DNA of 9,260 nucleotides. Origin: Clostridia bacterium. Its GTDB lineage: Bacteria; Bacillota; Clostridia; Oscillospirales; Acutalibacteraceae. The notes below the pieces were generated by a model that saw nothing but the letters and a program-made list of their open reading frames with translations, was not told the DNA's origin and did no database searches. Each line of letters starts with the position of its first letter. Within the stretch, counting starts at the first letter, position 1. A program made the position numbers and the translations under genes. The stretch lies in NCBI GenBank assembly GCA_017519685.1, contig JAFWRV010000305.1, positions 1 to 9,260 of the forward strand, read 5' to 3'. Positions 1 through 6,764 of the stretch are shown here, piece by piece.

Positions 1-910
1 AGGGCGCTTCGGGCAGAAGGCCTTCAAAATCACCGTCCGATGAACTCGACTGACCGCAGGCAAAGACCGTTTTTCCGCTTGAGTCAGCCGCGATTATGCG
101 GTCGTCCTGAGTGCCGCCGAAAGAAATGAGATATTCTCTCTCTTTAACCGGGTTTGATTCGGGAATAACCCGAGTTGTCGATTCGGACGCCGATGTTGTG
201 TCATCCGACGCCGGCTCTCCCGATGACGGTTCATCCTGAGAGGTTCCGGTGGGATGAATTACCGGACCGTCATCCCCGGTTTCCGTTTCGCTTGTCGGCT
301 CAACCGGCTTCGTTGAATCGGCCGGCTTTTCCGTGGAGCCGCCCGGAGTTTCTGTCGTCGAATCGGGCTGCTGTGTGGTGTCATCCGGCTGCTTTGTGGT
401 ATCATCGGGCTGCCGTGTGGGCTCGTCGGGTTTATCGGTGGGAATGTCCGGCTTTTCCGTCGGGTCAACCGGCTTTTTTGAAGTCGTACCGGGCGTGCGC
501 GTTGTGACGGGAATCTCTGTTTCGGGAGGAATGCCCGGATCCTGTCTGCAGACCTCACAGCGGAGATTCTTTATAAACCAAATCAGATTGCTGAAAATTC
601 TCCACCAGGAAACTTTAACCGTGACGGTGCATCCCTCGGCAGTATGGGTTTCATTGTCAACCGCGATTATCGTGCAGACTCCCCGCCCCATTGATTTTAC
701 TGTTCCGTTTTTATCAACGCAGGCAACTCTTTTATCCGATGAATAAAAAGTAATGTTGTCGCTTGCTTTTGTCAGCGTCACGGTCTCGCCGTAAGTCAGC
801 GTGATTTCTTTGTCCTTTATCAGCTCCTCGGCAAAGCCGGGCAGAGCGGATGAAAAAGCAGCCGAAACCGTAAAGATTGCTGCAATCAGTAAAAACAGTT
901 TTTTCCTCAA
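1..910 (-). CDS. Exported Big2-domain protein with Pro/Thr-rich linker (N-terminal part; runs off left edge)
   Basis: One reading frame stays open from a TTG at 910-908 to the window edge (at least 303 codons). Residues 1-27 look like a signal peptide: RKK, a hydrophobic core, then a likely cut after PGFA. Residues about 30-100 resemble a bacterial Ig-like Big2 domain, with a TYGETVTL strand, then YSSDKRVACVD, then the NGTVKSMGRG turn. Residues 101-124 form a Trp-rich amphipathic stretch starting SWWRIF and carrying two cysteines (CEVC). A Pro/Thr/Asp linker follows at about 125-235, including eight 7-residue repeats. From about residue 257 the protein reads LISFGGTQDDRIIAADSSG, like the SBBP-type or propeller repeats of large surface proteins. 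TTG is preferred because GGGAG at 919-923 sits 8 nt upstream; an in-frame GTG at 919-917 would overlap that site. It probably acts at the cell surface. Its function and anchor are not visible here. Confidence 0.85.
   Translation of the reverse strand, partial: MRKKLFLLIAAIFTVSAAFSSALPGFAEELIKDKEITLTYGETVTLTKASDNITFYSSDKRVACVDKNGTVKSMGRGVCTIIAVDNETHTAEGCTVTVKVSWWRIFSNLIWFIKNLRCEVCRQDPGIPPETEIPVTTRTPGTTSKKPVDPTEKPDIPTDKPDEPTRQPDDTTKQPDDTTQQPDSTTETPGGSTEKPADSTKPVEPTSETETGDDGPVIHPTGTSQDEPSSGEPASDDTTSASESTTRVIPESNPVKEREYLISFGGTQDDRIIAADSSGKTVFACGQSSSSDGDFEGLLPEAP
308..475 (-). repeat. Eight tandem 21-nt units encoding a 7-residue Pro/Thr-rich repeat
   Basis: Within the exported protein, residues 146-201 fall into eight in-register 7-residue units of the form [K/Q]-P-x-x-[P/T/S]-T-x: KPVDPTE, KPDIPTD, KPDEPTR, QPDDTTK, QPDDTTQ, QPDSTTE, TPGGSTE and KPADSTK. 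At the DNA level the units are 21 nt and imperfect; the two most alike are adjacent. This is a typical extended spacer in a surface protein, and it could change copy number by slippage or recombination. Confidence 0.85.
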
Positions 911-971
911 TATACTCACTCCCTTTTCCGGGGTTTGTCCGGATTATCTTCCAAAGGGGATTATTTATTTA

Positions 972-1000
972 ATATTATCATATTAATCTCAATTATTCAA
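972..1000 (-). promoter_or_regulatory. Putative sigma-A promoter for the leftward exported-protein gene
   Basis: On the minus strand, TTGAAT (1000-995) is followed after exactly 17 nt by TAATAT (977-972). A TG one base upstream of the -10 gives it an extended -10 character. The hexamers match consensus at four of six positions each. The region is AT-rich, so chance matches are possible. The -10 overlaps a dyad, TAATAT-TATC-ATATTA at 970-985, which could be an operator. Confidence 0.45.
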
Positions 1001-1023
1001 GTATAAAACAGCTATTGTAACAC

Positions 1024-1052
1024 TTGTAATATGCAATATATTGTGATAAAAT
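1024..1052 (+). promoter_or_regulatory. Putative sigma-A promoter of the sugar-acid operon
   Basis: TTGTAA (1024-1029), 17 nt, then TAAAAT (1047-1052), with TG at 1044-1045 forming an extended -10 (TGATAAAAT). A start site near 1059 would give a leader of only about 28 nt, too short for a riboswitch. A second TTGTAA lies 9 nt upstream (1015-1020). The spacer contains a perfect 10-bp palindrome, CAATATATTG (1034-1043), well placed for a repressor. The operator role is inference. Confidence 0.55.
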
Positions 1053-1086
1053 TTATTAATAACGCATAACGAAAGAAAGTGAAATC

Positions 1087-2331
1087 TTGATTGTCAGAAA
1101 TGAACCGTATATATCCGCCGAAGAGCTGCGGGAGGCGCTCGCCGCTTCAATAAAAGGCAAAAACCTGAAGAAAGTTCTCCTGCTCCCTCCCGATTACACG
1201 AGAATGTACTCGGGCGCGGGTAAAATAACCGCGATTTACTACAATCTTCTCAAAGACAGCTGTACGGTTGACATTATGCCCGCCCTCGGGACTCACGACC
1301 CGATGACAGAAGAGGAATGCCTCGCGTTTTTCGGAGAAGAAGTGCCGTTTGACAGAATAATCGTTCATAACTGGCGCAGGGATGTCGTCAAAATCGGCGA
1401 GGTTCCCGCGGAATATGTCAGCGAGGTGTCCGACGGTCTTGTAAACGATAAAATCGACGTTGAGGTCAACAGGCTGATAATCGACAAATCCTATGACCTG
1501 ATTATTTCCATCGGTCAGGTTGTGCCGCACGAGGTTGTCGGCATGGCTAACTACTCAAAGAATATTTTCGTCGGCTGCGGCGGCAGCAATATGATCAATT
1601 CATCCCACATGCTCGGCGCGTTTTACGGAATGGAAAGAATAATGGGCAAGGATTTTTCACCCGTACGCAAGGTGTTTGACTATGCCCAGGAGCATTTTCT
1701 TTCGGAAGTTCCTCTGCTTTACGTGCTCACCGTCACCACAAACAAAGGCGACGAAACCTACATTCACGGTATGTTCATCGGAGAAAAACGCGATATGTTT
1801 GAGCAGGCGGTCGCTCTGAGCCGTCAGATTAATCTGACTCATGTAAAAAAGCCGTTTGAAAAAGTTGTTGTTTATCTCGACCCGAGGGAATTCAAAAGCA
1901 CCTGGCTCGGAAACAAGGCGATTTACAGGACGAGAATGGCGATTGCAGACGGCGGCGACCTGATTATCCTCGCTCCCGGAGTAAAAAAATTCGGTGAGGA
2001 CGACGAGGTTGACCGTCTTATCAGAAAATACGGTTACGCAGGCAGGGAAAATGTGCTGCGCCTTGTTGAGAAAAACAGCGACCTTAAAGAAAATCTTTCC
2101 GTTGCCGCACATCTTATTCACGGTTCATCCGACGGCAGATTCAATATAACATACTGCACAAAGCTTGTGTCAGAAGATGAAATCAGGGGCGTTAAATTCA
2201 ATTACATCCCCTATGATGAAATAGTGAAAAAATACGACCCGTCAAAGCTTACGGACGGATATCATACGGTTGACGGCGAAGAAATATTCTATATCAGCAA
2301 TCCCGCTCTCGGGCTGTGGACAACGGAGTAA
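1087..2331 (+). CDS. LarA-family nickel-pincer hydroxyacid racemase/epimerase homologue (DUF2088)
   Basis: This 414-residue protein is the usual LarA length. The N-terminal part has PPDYTRMYSGAGK (34-46), matching the DxTR substrate-binding motif of LarA. ALGTHDPMTEEE (66-77) carries H70, the counterpart of LarA His108. Residues 148-174 contain H148, K158 and H174. Their spacing (10 and 16 residues) equals that of LarA His174, Lys184 and His200: the catalytic base, the lysine that binds the NPN cofactor, and the nickel ligand. An active nickel-pincer enzyme is therefore likely. Family members act on lactate, malate, 2-hydroxyglutarate, phenyllactate or D-gluconate (C2 epimerisation), so the substrate is open. 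Neighbouring gnd and kinase genes favour a sugar acid. The cofactor genes larB, larC and larE are not in this window. The start is TTG at 1087 with only a weak purine-rich site upstream (GAAAGAAAG); no nearby ATG is in frame. Confidence 0.88.
   Translation: MIVRNEPYISAEELREALAASIKGKNLKKVLLLPPDYTRMYSGAGKITAIYYNLLKDSCTVDIMPALGTHDPMTEEECLAFFGEEVPFDRIIVHNWRRDVVKIGEVPAEYVSEVSDGLVNDKIDVEVNRLIIDKSYDLIISIGQVVPHEVVGMANYSKNIFVGCGGSNMINSSHMLGAFYGMERIMGKDFSPVRKVFDYAQEHFLSEVPLLYVLTVTTNKGDETYIHGMFIGEKRDMFEQAVALSRQINLTHVKKPFEKVVVYLDPREFKSTWLGNKAIYRTRMAIADGGDLIILAPGVKKFGEDDEVDRLIRKYGYAGRENVLRLVEKNSDLKENLSVAAHLIHGSSDGRFNITYCTKLVSEDEIRGVKFNYIPYDEIVKKYDPSKLTDGYHTVDGEEIFYISNPALGLWTTE
2325..2328 (+). promoter_or_regulatory. 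Ribosome binding site of the PHP gene, overlapping the preceding gene's end
   Basis: GGAG lies in the last sense codons of the LarA-like gene, 5 nt before the ATG at 2334. It supports that ATG over the in-frame GTG at 2316, which has no such site and would overlap the upstream gene. The layout suggests translational coupling. Confidence 0.7.
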
Positions 2332-2333
2332 AA

Positions 2334-3182
2334 ATGGAAAAATTCATTGATTTGCACACTCATTCAAATAAATCAGACGGCTCCCTGTCCCCCGCGGAGG
2401 TTGTGCGGGAAGCAAAAAAAGCAGGTCTCGCCGCTGTCGCGCTGAGCGACCACGATAATTTTGACGGCGTTGAGGAAGCGATGGCAGAGGGCGAAAAAGC
2501 AGGTATCGAGGTTATCCCCGCGATTGAATTCTCGGTCAAAAGCGAAACTCAGAATCATATCATCGCGCTGTATCCCGATATTCACAATAAAGAGCTGAAC
2601 GATTTTGTTGATGAACTCAGGAGATACAGAAAAGAAAGAAACGAGGAAACCTGCCGCCGGCTGAACAGCCTCGGTTTTGACATTACTCTTGACGATGTGA
2701 AATCCATAGCGGGAAGCGACATAATCGGCAGGGCGCATTTCGGCAGAATTCTTTATATGAAAGGATTCGTTTCAAGCATAAAAGAGGCGTTTGACCTCTG
2801 GCTCGGCTCGGGTAAGCCCGCCTATACCGGAGCAAATCATCCCGACGCGGGAAGAACTGTTGAAATAATCAGAAAATCCGGCGGACTTTCATTTGTCGCC
2901 CATCTCAATCAGACCAAGCTCAGTGACGGCGACCTTGTGAAAATGCTGACGGAGCTTAAATCCCGCGGTCTTAACGGAGTTGAGGGATATTATACCGAAT
3001 ACACTCCCGAAATGCAGGAAAAATATCAGGCGATGGCAAAAGATCTCGGTCTTCTGATATCGGGCGGATCCGATTTTCACGGAGCCGCAAAACCTCACAT
3101 AAGTATCGGGACAGGTACGGGCAATCTTCGTATTCCGTACAGTGTTCTTGAAAATATAAAGAAAGCAAAGGAGCAGTTGTAA
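2334..3182 (+). CDS. PHP-domain metal-dependent phosphoesterase (YciV/RNase AM-like)
   Basis: This 282-residue PHP protein has all the expected metal ligands in order: [11 protein letters not shown] (6-16; H8, H10, D15), SDHDNF (39-43; H40), AIEFS (63-67; E65), H75, [12 protein letters not shown] (133-144), VAHLNQ (188-193; H190) and SGGSDFHG (243-250; D247, H249). The R-x-H-x-x-R-x-L-x-x-KG motif and the inserted middle segment are typical of the subfamily that includes nucleoside 3',5'-bisphosphate phosphatase and RNase AM (YciV/TrpH). The family hydrolyses phosphoester bonds in the cytoplasm using a multinuclear metal site. The His of the common AHP motif is kept, but the Pro is Leu. Its substrate in this operon is unknown: it could be a sugar phosphate or pAp-type nucleotide. 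The ATG at 2334 is 2 nt after the previous stop and is preferred over the GTG at 2316. Confidence 0.85.
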   Translation: MEKFIDLHTHSNKSDGSLSPAEVVREAKKAGLAAVALSDHDNFDGVEEAMAEGEKAGIEVIPAIEFSVKSETQNHIIALYPDIHNKELNDFVDELRRYRKERNEETCRRLNSLGFDITLDDVKSIAGSDIIGRAHFGRILYMKGFVSSIKEAFDLWLGSGKPAYTGANHPDAGRTVEIIRKSGGLSFVAHLNQTKLSDGDLVKMLTELKSRGLNGVEGYYTEYTPEMQEKYQAMAKDLGLLISGGSDFHGAAKPHISIGTGTGNLRIPYSVLENIKKAKEQL

Positions 3183-3183
3183 G

Positions 3184-4635
3184 ATGAAAAAATCGGATAT
3201 AGGTCTCATAGGCCTCGCCGTAATGGGTGAAAACCTCGTTATGAATATGGAAAGCAAGGGCTTTACCGTTTCCGTTTACAACAGAACGGCGCAGAAGGTA
3301 ACAGACTTCGTAAACGGCAGGGCAAAGGGCAAAAACATTGTCGGCACCTATTCGCTCGAGGAACTCGTTGAGTCTCTCGAAAAGCCGCGTAAGGTCATGA
3401 TGATGATAAAGGCGGGCAGCGCCGTTGACGATATGATTGACCGTCTTATCCCCCTGCTTGATAAAGGCGATATAATCATAGACGGCGGAAACAGTCATTT
3501 CCCCGACACCACCAGAAGAACATCGCTTGTTGAAAGCAAAGGTCTGCTCTATATCGGAACAGGTGTTTCCGGCGGTGAAGAGGGCGCGCTTAAGGGCCCC
3601 AGTATGATGCCCGGCGGCTCACCCGAGGCCTGGGAAAGCGTCAAGCCGATATTCCAGGCAATCTGCGCCAAGGTCGAGGACGGCACTCCGTGCTGCGACT
3701 GGGTCGGCGAAAACGGCGCGGGACATTTTGTCAAGATGGTTCATAACGGCATTGAGTACGGCGATATGCAGCTCATCTGCGAAGCGTATCAGCTGATGCG
3801 CGACCTTCTCGGTATGAGCGCGCCTGAAATGCACGAAATATTTGCCGAGTGGAATAAAGGCGAGCTTAACAGCTATCTTATCGAAATCACAAGAGATATT
3901 CTCGCCTATAAAGATACAGACGGCAGTCCGATTGTCGATAAAATTCTCGACACCGCCGGTCAGAAAGGCACCGGAAAATGGACTGCGATAGCCGCCCTCG
4001 ATGAAGGCGTTCCCCTCACCCTTATAGGCGAAGCGGTATTTTCAAGATGCCTGAGCGCCATCAAGGAGGAAAGAGTCGGCGCGTCTGAGATTCTCACGGG
4101 ACCCGTTCCCTCTTTCAGCGGCGACAGGGCGCAGTTCACGGAAGATATAAAGAACGCGCTGTTTGCGGCAAAAATAGTTTCCTACGCTCAGGGATATTCC
4201 CTTATGAGAACAGCCGCCAAAACTTATAACTGGAATCTCAACTACGGCGGAATCGCTCTGATGTGGCGCGGCGGATGCATAATCAGAAGCGTTTTCCTCG
4301 GCAAAATCAAAGAAGCATTTGATAAAAACCCCGGGCTGACAAATCTGCTGCTTGACCCATATTTCAAGGATATAATGGATAAAGCGCAGGCGGGCTGGAG
4401 AAGAGTATGCGCCGAAGCCATGACAAACGGAATCCCCGTACCCGCGATGTCCGCGGCTCTCAGCTATTATGACGGCTACCGCTGTTCCGACCTTCCGGCA
4501 AATCTCCTTCAGGCGCAGCGCGACTATTTCGGCGCCCATACATACGAAAGAAAGGATCATCCGAGAGGAGAATTCTTCCACACAAACTGGACAGGCGAAG
4601 GCGGAAACACCGCCGCGACACAGTATAACGCGTAA
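3184..4635 (+). CDS. gnd: 6-phosphogluconate dehydrogenase, decarboxylating (NADP-dependent type)
   Basis: This 483-residue protein is the long form of the enzyme that oxidises 6-phosphogluconate to ribulose 5-phosphate, CO2 and NADPH in the cytosol. It has the nucleotide-binding motif [13 protein letters not shown] (6-18) and NRT at 33-35, the position that contacts the NADP 2'-phosphate. It also has the substrate loop [17 protein letters not shown] (129-145) and the catalytic region [17 protein letters not shown], with K184 and E191 matching E. coli Lys183 and Glu190. [12 protein letters not shown] near the C-terminus supplies the substrate-binding Arg and His. The C-terminus extends about a dozen residues past the E. 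coli end ([14 protein letters not shown]). The ATG is 1 nt after the PHP stop, with AAAGGAG at 3167-3173. No zwf or pgl is adjacent; the neighbours are a sugar-acid kinase and a LarA homologue, so it may be fed by phosphorylated gluconate. Confidence 0.97.
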   Translation: MKKSDIGLIGLAVMGENLVMNMESKGFTVSVYNRTAQKVTDFVNGRAKGKNIVGTYSLEELVESLEKPRKVMMMIKAGSAVDDMIDRLIPLLDKGDIIIDGGNSHFPDTTRRTSLVESKGLLYIGTGVSGGEEGALKGPSMMPGGSPEAWESVKPIFQAICAKVEDGTPCCDWVGENGAGHFVKMVHNGIEYGDMQLICEAYQLMRDLLGMSAPEMHEIFAEWNKGELNSYLIEITRDILAYKDTDGSPIVDKILDTAGQKGTGKWTAIAALDEGVPLTLIGEAVFSRCLSAIKEERVGASEILTGPVPSFSGDRAQFTEDIKNALFAAKIVSYAQGYSLMRTAAKTYNWNLNYGGIALMWRGGCIIRSVFLGKIKEAFDKNPGLTNLLLDPYFKDIMDKAQAGWRRVCAEAMTNGIPVPAMSAALSYYDGYRCSDLPANLLQAQRDYFGAHTYERKDHPRGEFFHTNWTGEGGNTAATQYNA

Positions 4636-4641
4636 GAGAGG
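4635..4641 (+). promoter_or_regulatory. Ribosome binding site fixing the start of the PfkB kinase
   Basis: AGAGAGG ends 7 nt before the ATG at 4649. The same frame is open back to 4469, but the extra residues are the gnd coding sequence read in another frame and do not resemble a kinase. This site shows 4649 is the real start. Confidence 0.75.
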
Positions 4642-4648
4642 TACGGTT

Positions 4649-5728
4649 ATGGAAATCAAAATAAGAGACAATTACACCTGGGCAATGGTTGTGCCCACAA
4701 GCATGGGAGTCAGAATCTGCCCCGCCGAGGGTCAGACCGTGGCTTCATCAAACATCTTCCGTATGCAGGCGACAAGCGCCGAAACCAATGTCGCTTCGGT
4801 TTCATCCTATCTCGGTCTGCCTGTCAAGGTCCTCACAACTTTCGTAAAGGACAGCCAGATAGCGGCTTTCATAAAACAGGATCTCAGGGCAAGAGGAATG
4901 GTATTTGAAGGCAAAGACGTTGAAAAAGGCGGCCCCTGGGGCTACCGCCATCAGTTCAATATCGCCGACAGCGGCAGCGGCTCAAGAGGACCGAGAGTTG
5001 AAAACGACAGAGCCGGCGAAGTCGGCAGGACGCTCAACATCAACGACTTTGACATTGAGCGCATCTTCGGCAAAGAAGGCGTTGCGGTCCTTCATCTTTC
5101 GGGACTTATTGCCGCGCTTTCCCCCGAAACGGGAAAATTCTGCCTTGAGCTCGCGAGAAAGGCAAAGCAATACGGAACCGTCATTTCCTTTGACCTCAAT
5201 TACAGAGCAACCTTCTGGAAAGGCAGAGAAAAAGAACTCAGCGAAATCTTCTCGGAAATCGCAGGCGCGGCGGATATTCTTGTCGGCAACGAAGAAGACT
5301 TTCAGCTCTGCCTCAATATTCAGGGTCCCGAGGCAGGCGGAAAAGATATAAAGGCAAAAACAGATTCATTCAAAGAAATGATAGGCAGAGTCAAAAAGGC
5401 CTATCCCGATACAAAAGTTTTCGCGACCACTCTCAGACAGGTAATCAACGCCAACACTCATCTCTGGGGCGCGATTATGCTCGCGTGTGATGAATGGCAG
5501 GTCGTTGAGCCCCGTGAAATCAGGGTGCTCGACCGTATCGGCGGAGGAGACGGCTTCGTAGGCGGTCTGCTCTATGCGGTTATCAAAGGCTGGGACTGCG
5601 AAAAATGGATTCAGTTCGGCTGGGCAAGCGGAGCGCTTGCCACCACATTCCTGACCGATTACGTTCAGCCCGCAGACGAAGATATGGTCTGGAGTGTGTG
5701 GTCCGGAAACGCGAGAGTAAAAAGATAA
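4649..5728 (+). CDS. PfkB-family carbohydrate kinase, 2-keto-3-deoxygluconate/sugar-acid kinase-like
   Basis: This 359-residue ribokinase-fold (PfkB) protein has ATSAETNVASVSSYLGLPVK (41-60) in the position of the N-terminal PfkB signature, with ETN replacing the usual GG-x-x-N. FDLNYRATFW (181-190) resembles the FDxNxR motif of 2-keto-3-deoxygluconate kinases, and NEEDF (214-218) is the phosphate/magnesium motif. DRIGGGDGFVGGL (295-307) is the C-terminal ATP/anion-hole signature with catalytic base D301; it reads GGGD instead of GAGD, as in several KDG kinases. The C-terminus GNARVKR also resembles that group. It would phosphorylate a sugar acid with ATP in the cytosol. Lying directly after gnd, gluconate to 6-phosphogluconate is an attractive activity, but KDG is also possible and the sequence does not decide. 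It is preceded by a 13-nt gap and followed 1 nt later by the GH130 gene. Confidence 0.85.
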   Translation: MEIKIRDNYTWAMVVPTSMGVRICPAEGQTVASSNIFRMQATSAETNVASVSSYLGLPVKVLTTFVKDSQIAAFIKQDLRARGMVFEGKDVEKGGPWGYRHQFNIADSGSGSRGPRVENDRAGEVGRTLNINDFDIERIFGKEGVAVLHLSGLIAALSPETGKFCLELARKAKQYGTVISFDLNYRATFWKGREKELSEIFSEIAGAADILVGNEEDFQLCLNIQGPEAGGKDIKAKTDSFKEMIGRVKKAYPDTKVFATTLRQVINANTHLWGAIMLACDEWQVVEPREIRVLDRIGGGDGFVGGLLYAVIKGWDCEKWIQFGWASGALATTFLTDYVQPADEDMVWSVWSGNARVKR

Positions 5729-5729
5729 T

Positions 5730-6701
5730 ATGGAAAAATCAAATCCCGTTATAAAAAAACTTGATAAGCCCGTGCTTACAAGGCACGATATCCCCTACCG
5801 TACTGCGCTGACCTTCAACGCCGGCGTATGCAAATTCAGGGGACGCTATGTCATGGTCTTCCGCAATGACTACGGCGATTTTGACGCGAGAAAACTTGAA
5901 GGCACCGACAACGGCCTCGCCTTCAGCGACGACGGAATAAAATGGGATGTTTCTCCGAAACCGTTTTTCCATGTTGAAACCGATGAAATCAAAAGGGTTT
6001 ACGACACAAGACTGACGGTTATAGAAGACACGCTCTATGTCTGCTTTGCCTGTGACACGAGGCACGGACTTCGCGGCGGTGTCGGAAAAGTGAAAGAGGA
6101 TTTCAGCGGTGTTGAGATTATTTCGCTTTCCGCTCCCGATAACAGAAATATGGCGCTCTTCCCGGAAAAGATAAACGGAAATTTCGTGATGCTTGAAAGA
6201 CCTATGCCGGTCTATTCAAGAGGCGGTAAAGACACTTTCGATATCTGGGTGTGCGATTCTCCCGACCTTGTGTATTGGGGAAATCACAAACTCGTCGCCG
6301 GAGTCGAGGATGTTCCGTTTGCCGATGATAAAATCGGTCCCGCCGCCCCTCCCGTAAAGACAAAAGAGGGCTGGCTCACCACATTTCACGCCGTTGAGCT
6401 GACGCCCGGCAGAGGCAAGCACGGCTGGGAAAACAAATGGGAAAAGACCTACCGCGCCGGCATTATGCTTCTCGACCTTGAGGACCCGTCAAAAGTCCGC
6501 GGAATCTGCAAAGAGCCGCTGATAGTCTGCGACAGGGATTATGAGCTTGAAGACGGCTTCAGACAGGACGCGATTTTCCCGGGCGGAATGATTTTAGAGG
6601 ACAGCGGCGAAGTGAAAATATATTACGGCGCTTCCGATACCGTTGAATGTATGTGCACGGCGGATGTAGGCGATCTTATTTCACTGTGCCTGAAACCGTA
6701 A
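5730..6701 (+). CDS. Glycoside hydrolase family 130 protein (beta-mannoside phosphorylase-like)
   Basis: This 323-residue protein has the five-bladed propeller motifs of GH130: NPVIKK and PVLTRHDIPY (5-23), TFNAGV (28-33), VYDTRLT (90-96; D92 at the place of the catalytic Asp in the usual EDPR motif), KIGPAAPPVKTKEGW (201-215), TTFHAV (217-222), FPGGMI (283-288) and YYGASDT (298-304). The family cleaves beta-1,4- or beta-1,2-mannosides, mostly by phosphorolysis to mannose 1-phosphate; some members hydrolyse. It lacks a signal peptide, so it acts in the cytosol on imported oligosaccharides. EDPR being VYDTR is a variation, and the exact linkage and acceptor cannot be told. It starts 1 nt after the kinase stop with no strong ribosome site (GAGAG lies 12 nt upstream), which suggests coupling. 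No mannose-phosphate mutase or transporter is adjacent. Confidence 0.87.
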   Translation: MEKSNPVIKKLDKPVLTRHDIPYRTALTFNAGVCKFRGRYVMVFRNDYGDFDARKLEGTDNGLAFSDDGIKWDVSPKPFFHVETDEIKRVYDTRLTVIEDTLYVCFACDTRHGLRGGVGKVKEDFSGVEIISLSAPDNRNMALFPEKINGNFVMLERPMPVYSRGGKDTFDIWVCDSPDLVYWGNHKLVAGVEDVPFADDKIGPAAPPVKTKEGWLTTFHAVELTPGRGKHGWENKWEKTYRAGIMLLDLEDPSKVRGICKEPLIVCDRDYELEDGFRQDAIFPGGMILEDSGEVKIYYGASDTVECMCTADVGDLISLCLKP

Positions 6702-6702
6702 T

Positions 6703-6731
6703 TTGACATATTTATTTAAATATGATATTAT
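6703..6731 (+). promoter_or_regulatory. Near-consensus sigma-A promoter for the CorC-type gene
   Basis: TTGACA (6703-6708), exactly 17 nt, then TATTAT (6726-6731), one mismatch from TATAAT. The -35 begins 2 nt after the GH130 stop, so the CorC-type gene has its own promoter rather than depending on the operon. A start near 6738 gives a leader of about 27 nt, with no room for a magnesium riboswitch. Confidence 0.8.
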
Positions 6732-6764
6732 TCTTCCATTAAATCTGAAAGGAGTTATTCCTGT

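Larger units (their letters stand above)
1087..6701 (+). other. Five-gene operon: LarA homologue, PHP phosphoesterase, Gnd, PfkB kinase, GH130
   Basis: Five same-strand genes follow one another with gaps of 2, 1, 13 and 1 nt. There is no terminator-like hairpin between them and a single candidate promoter upstream (1024-1052). The spacing supports one transcript with translational coupling. Four of the five products fit sugar-acid or mannoside metabolism; the PHP protein is the outlier. No transporter, regulator or NPN-cofactor gene lies within the operon. No terminator was seen after the last gene, so read-through into the CorC-type gene is possible. Confidence 0.8.

Noticed and set aside
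308..475. CRISPR-like array
   Set aside because: Units are 21 nt, contiguous without spacers, imperfect and in frame, so they are protein repeats.
175..746. Plus-strand open frames at 175-507 and 333-746
   Set aside because: They are antisense to the repeat-rich linker of the leftward exported protein. Their Arg/Pro- or Gly/Ser/Val-rich products are reverse readings of the 21-nt repeats and have no domain.
2316..2333. Earlier GTG start for the PHP protein
   Set aside because: It overlaps the LarA-like gene and has no ribosome site. The ATG at 2334 has GGAG 5 nt upstream and starts right before the PHP motif.
4469..4648. 60-residue N-terminal extension of the PfkB kinase
   Set aside because: It overlaps gnd in another frame and does not resemble a kinase. 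AGAGAGG before the ATG at 4649 fixes the start.
4042..4671. Long minus-strand frame (209 codons) across gnd
   Set aside because: It is antisense to a clear enzyme gene, and its product shows no recognisable motif or ribosome site.
6732..6764. Magnesium riboswitch ahead of the CorC-type gene
   Set aside because: The leader after the promoter is about 27 nt, too short for any known magnesium riboswitch.
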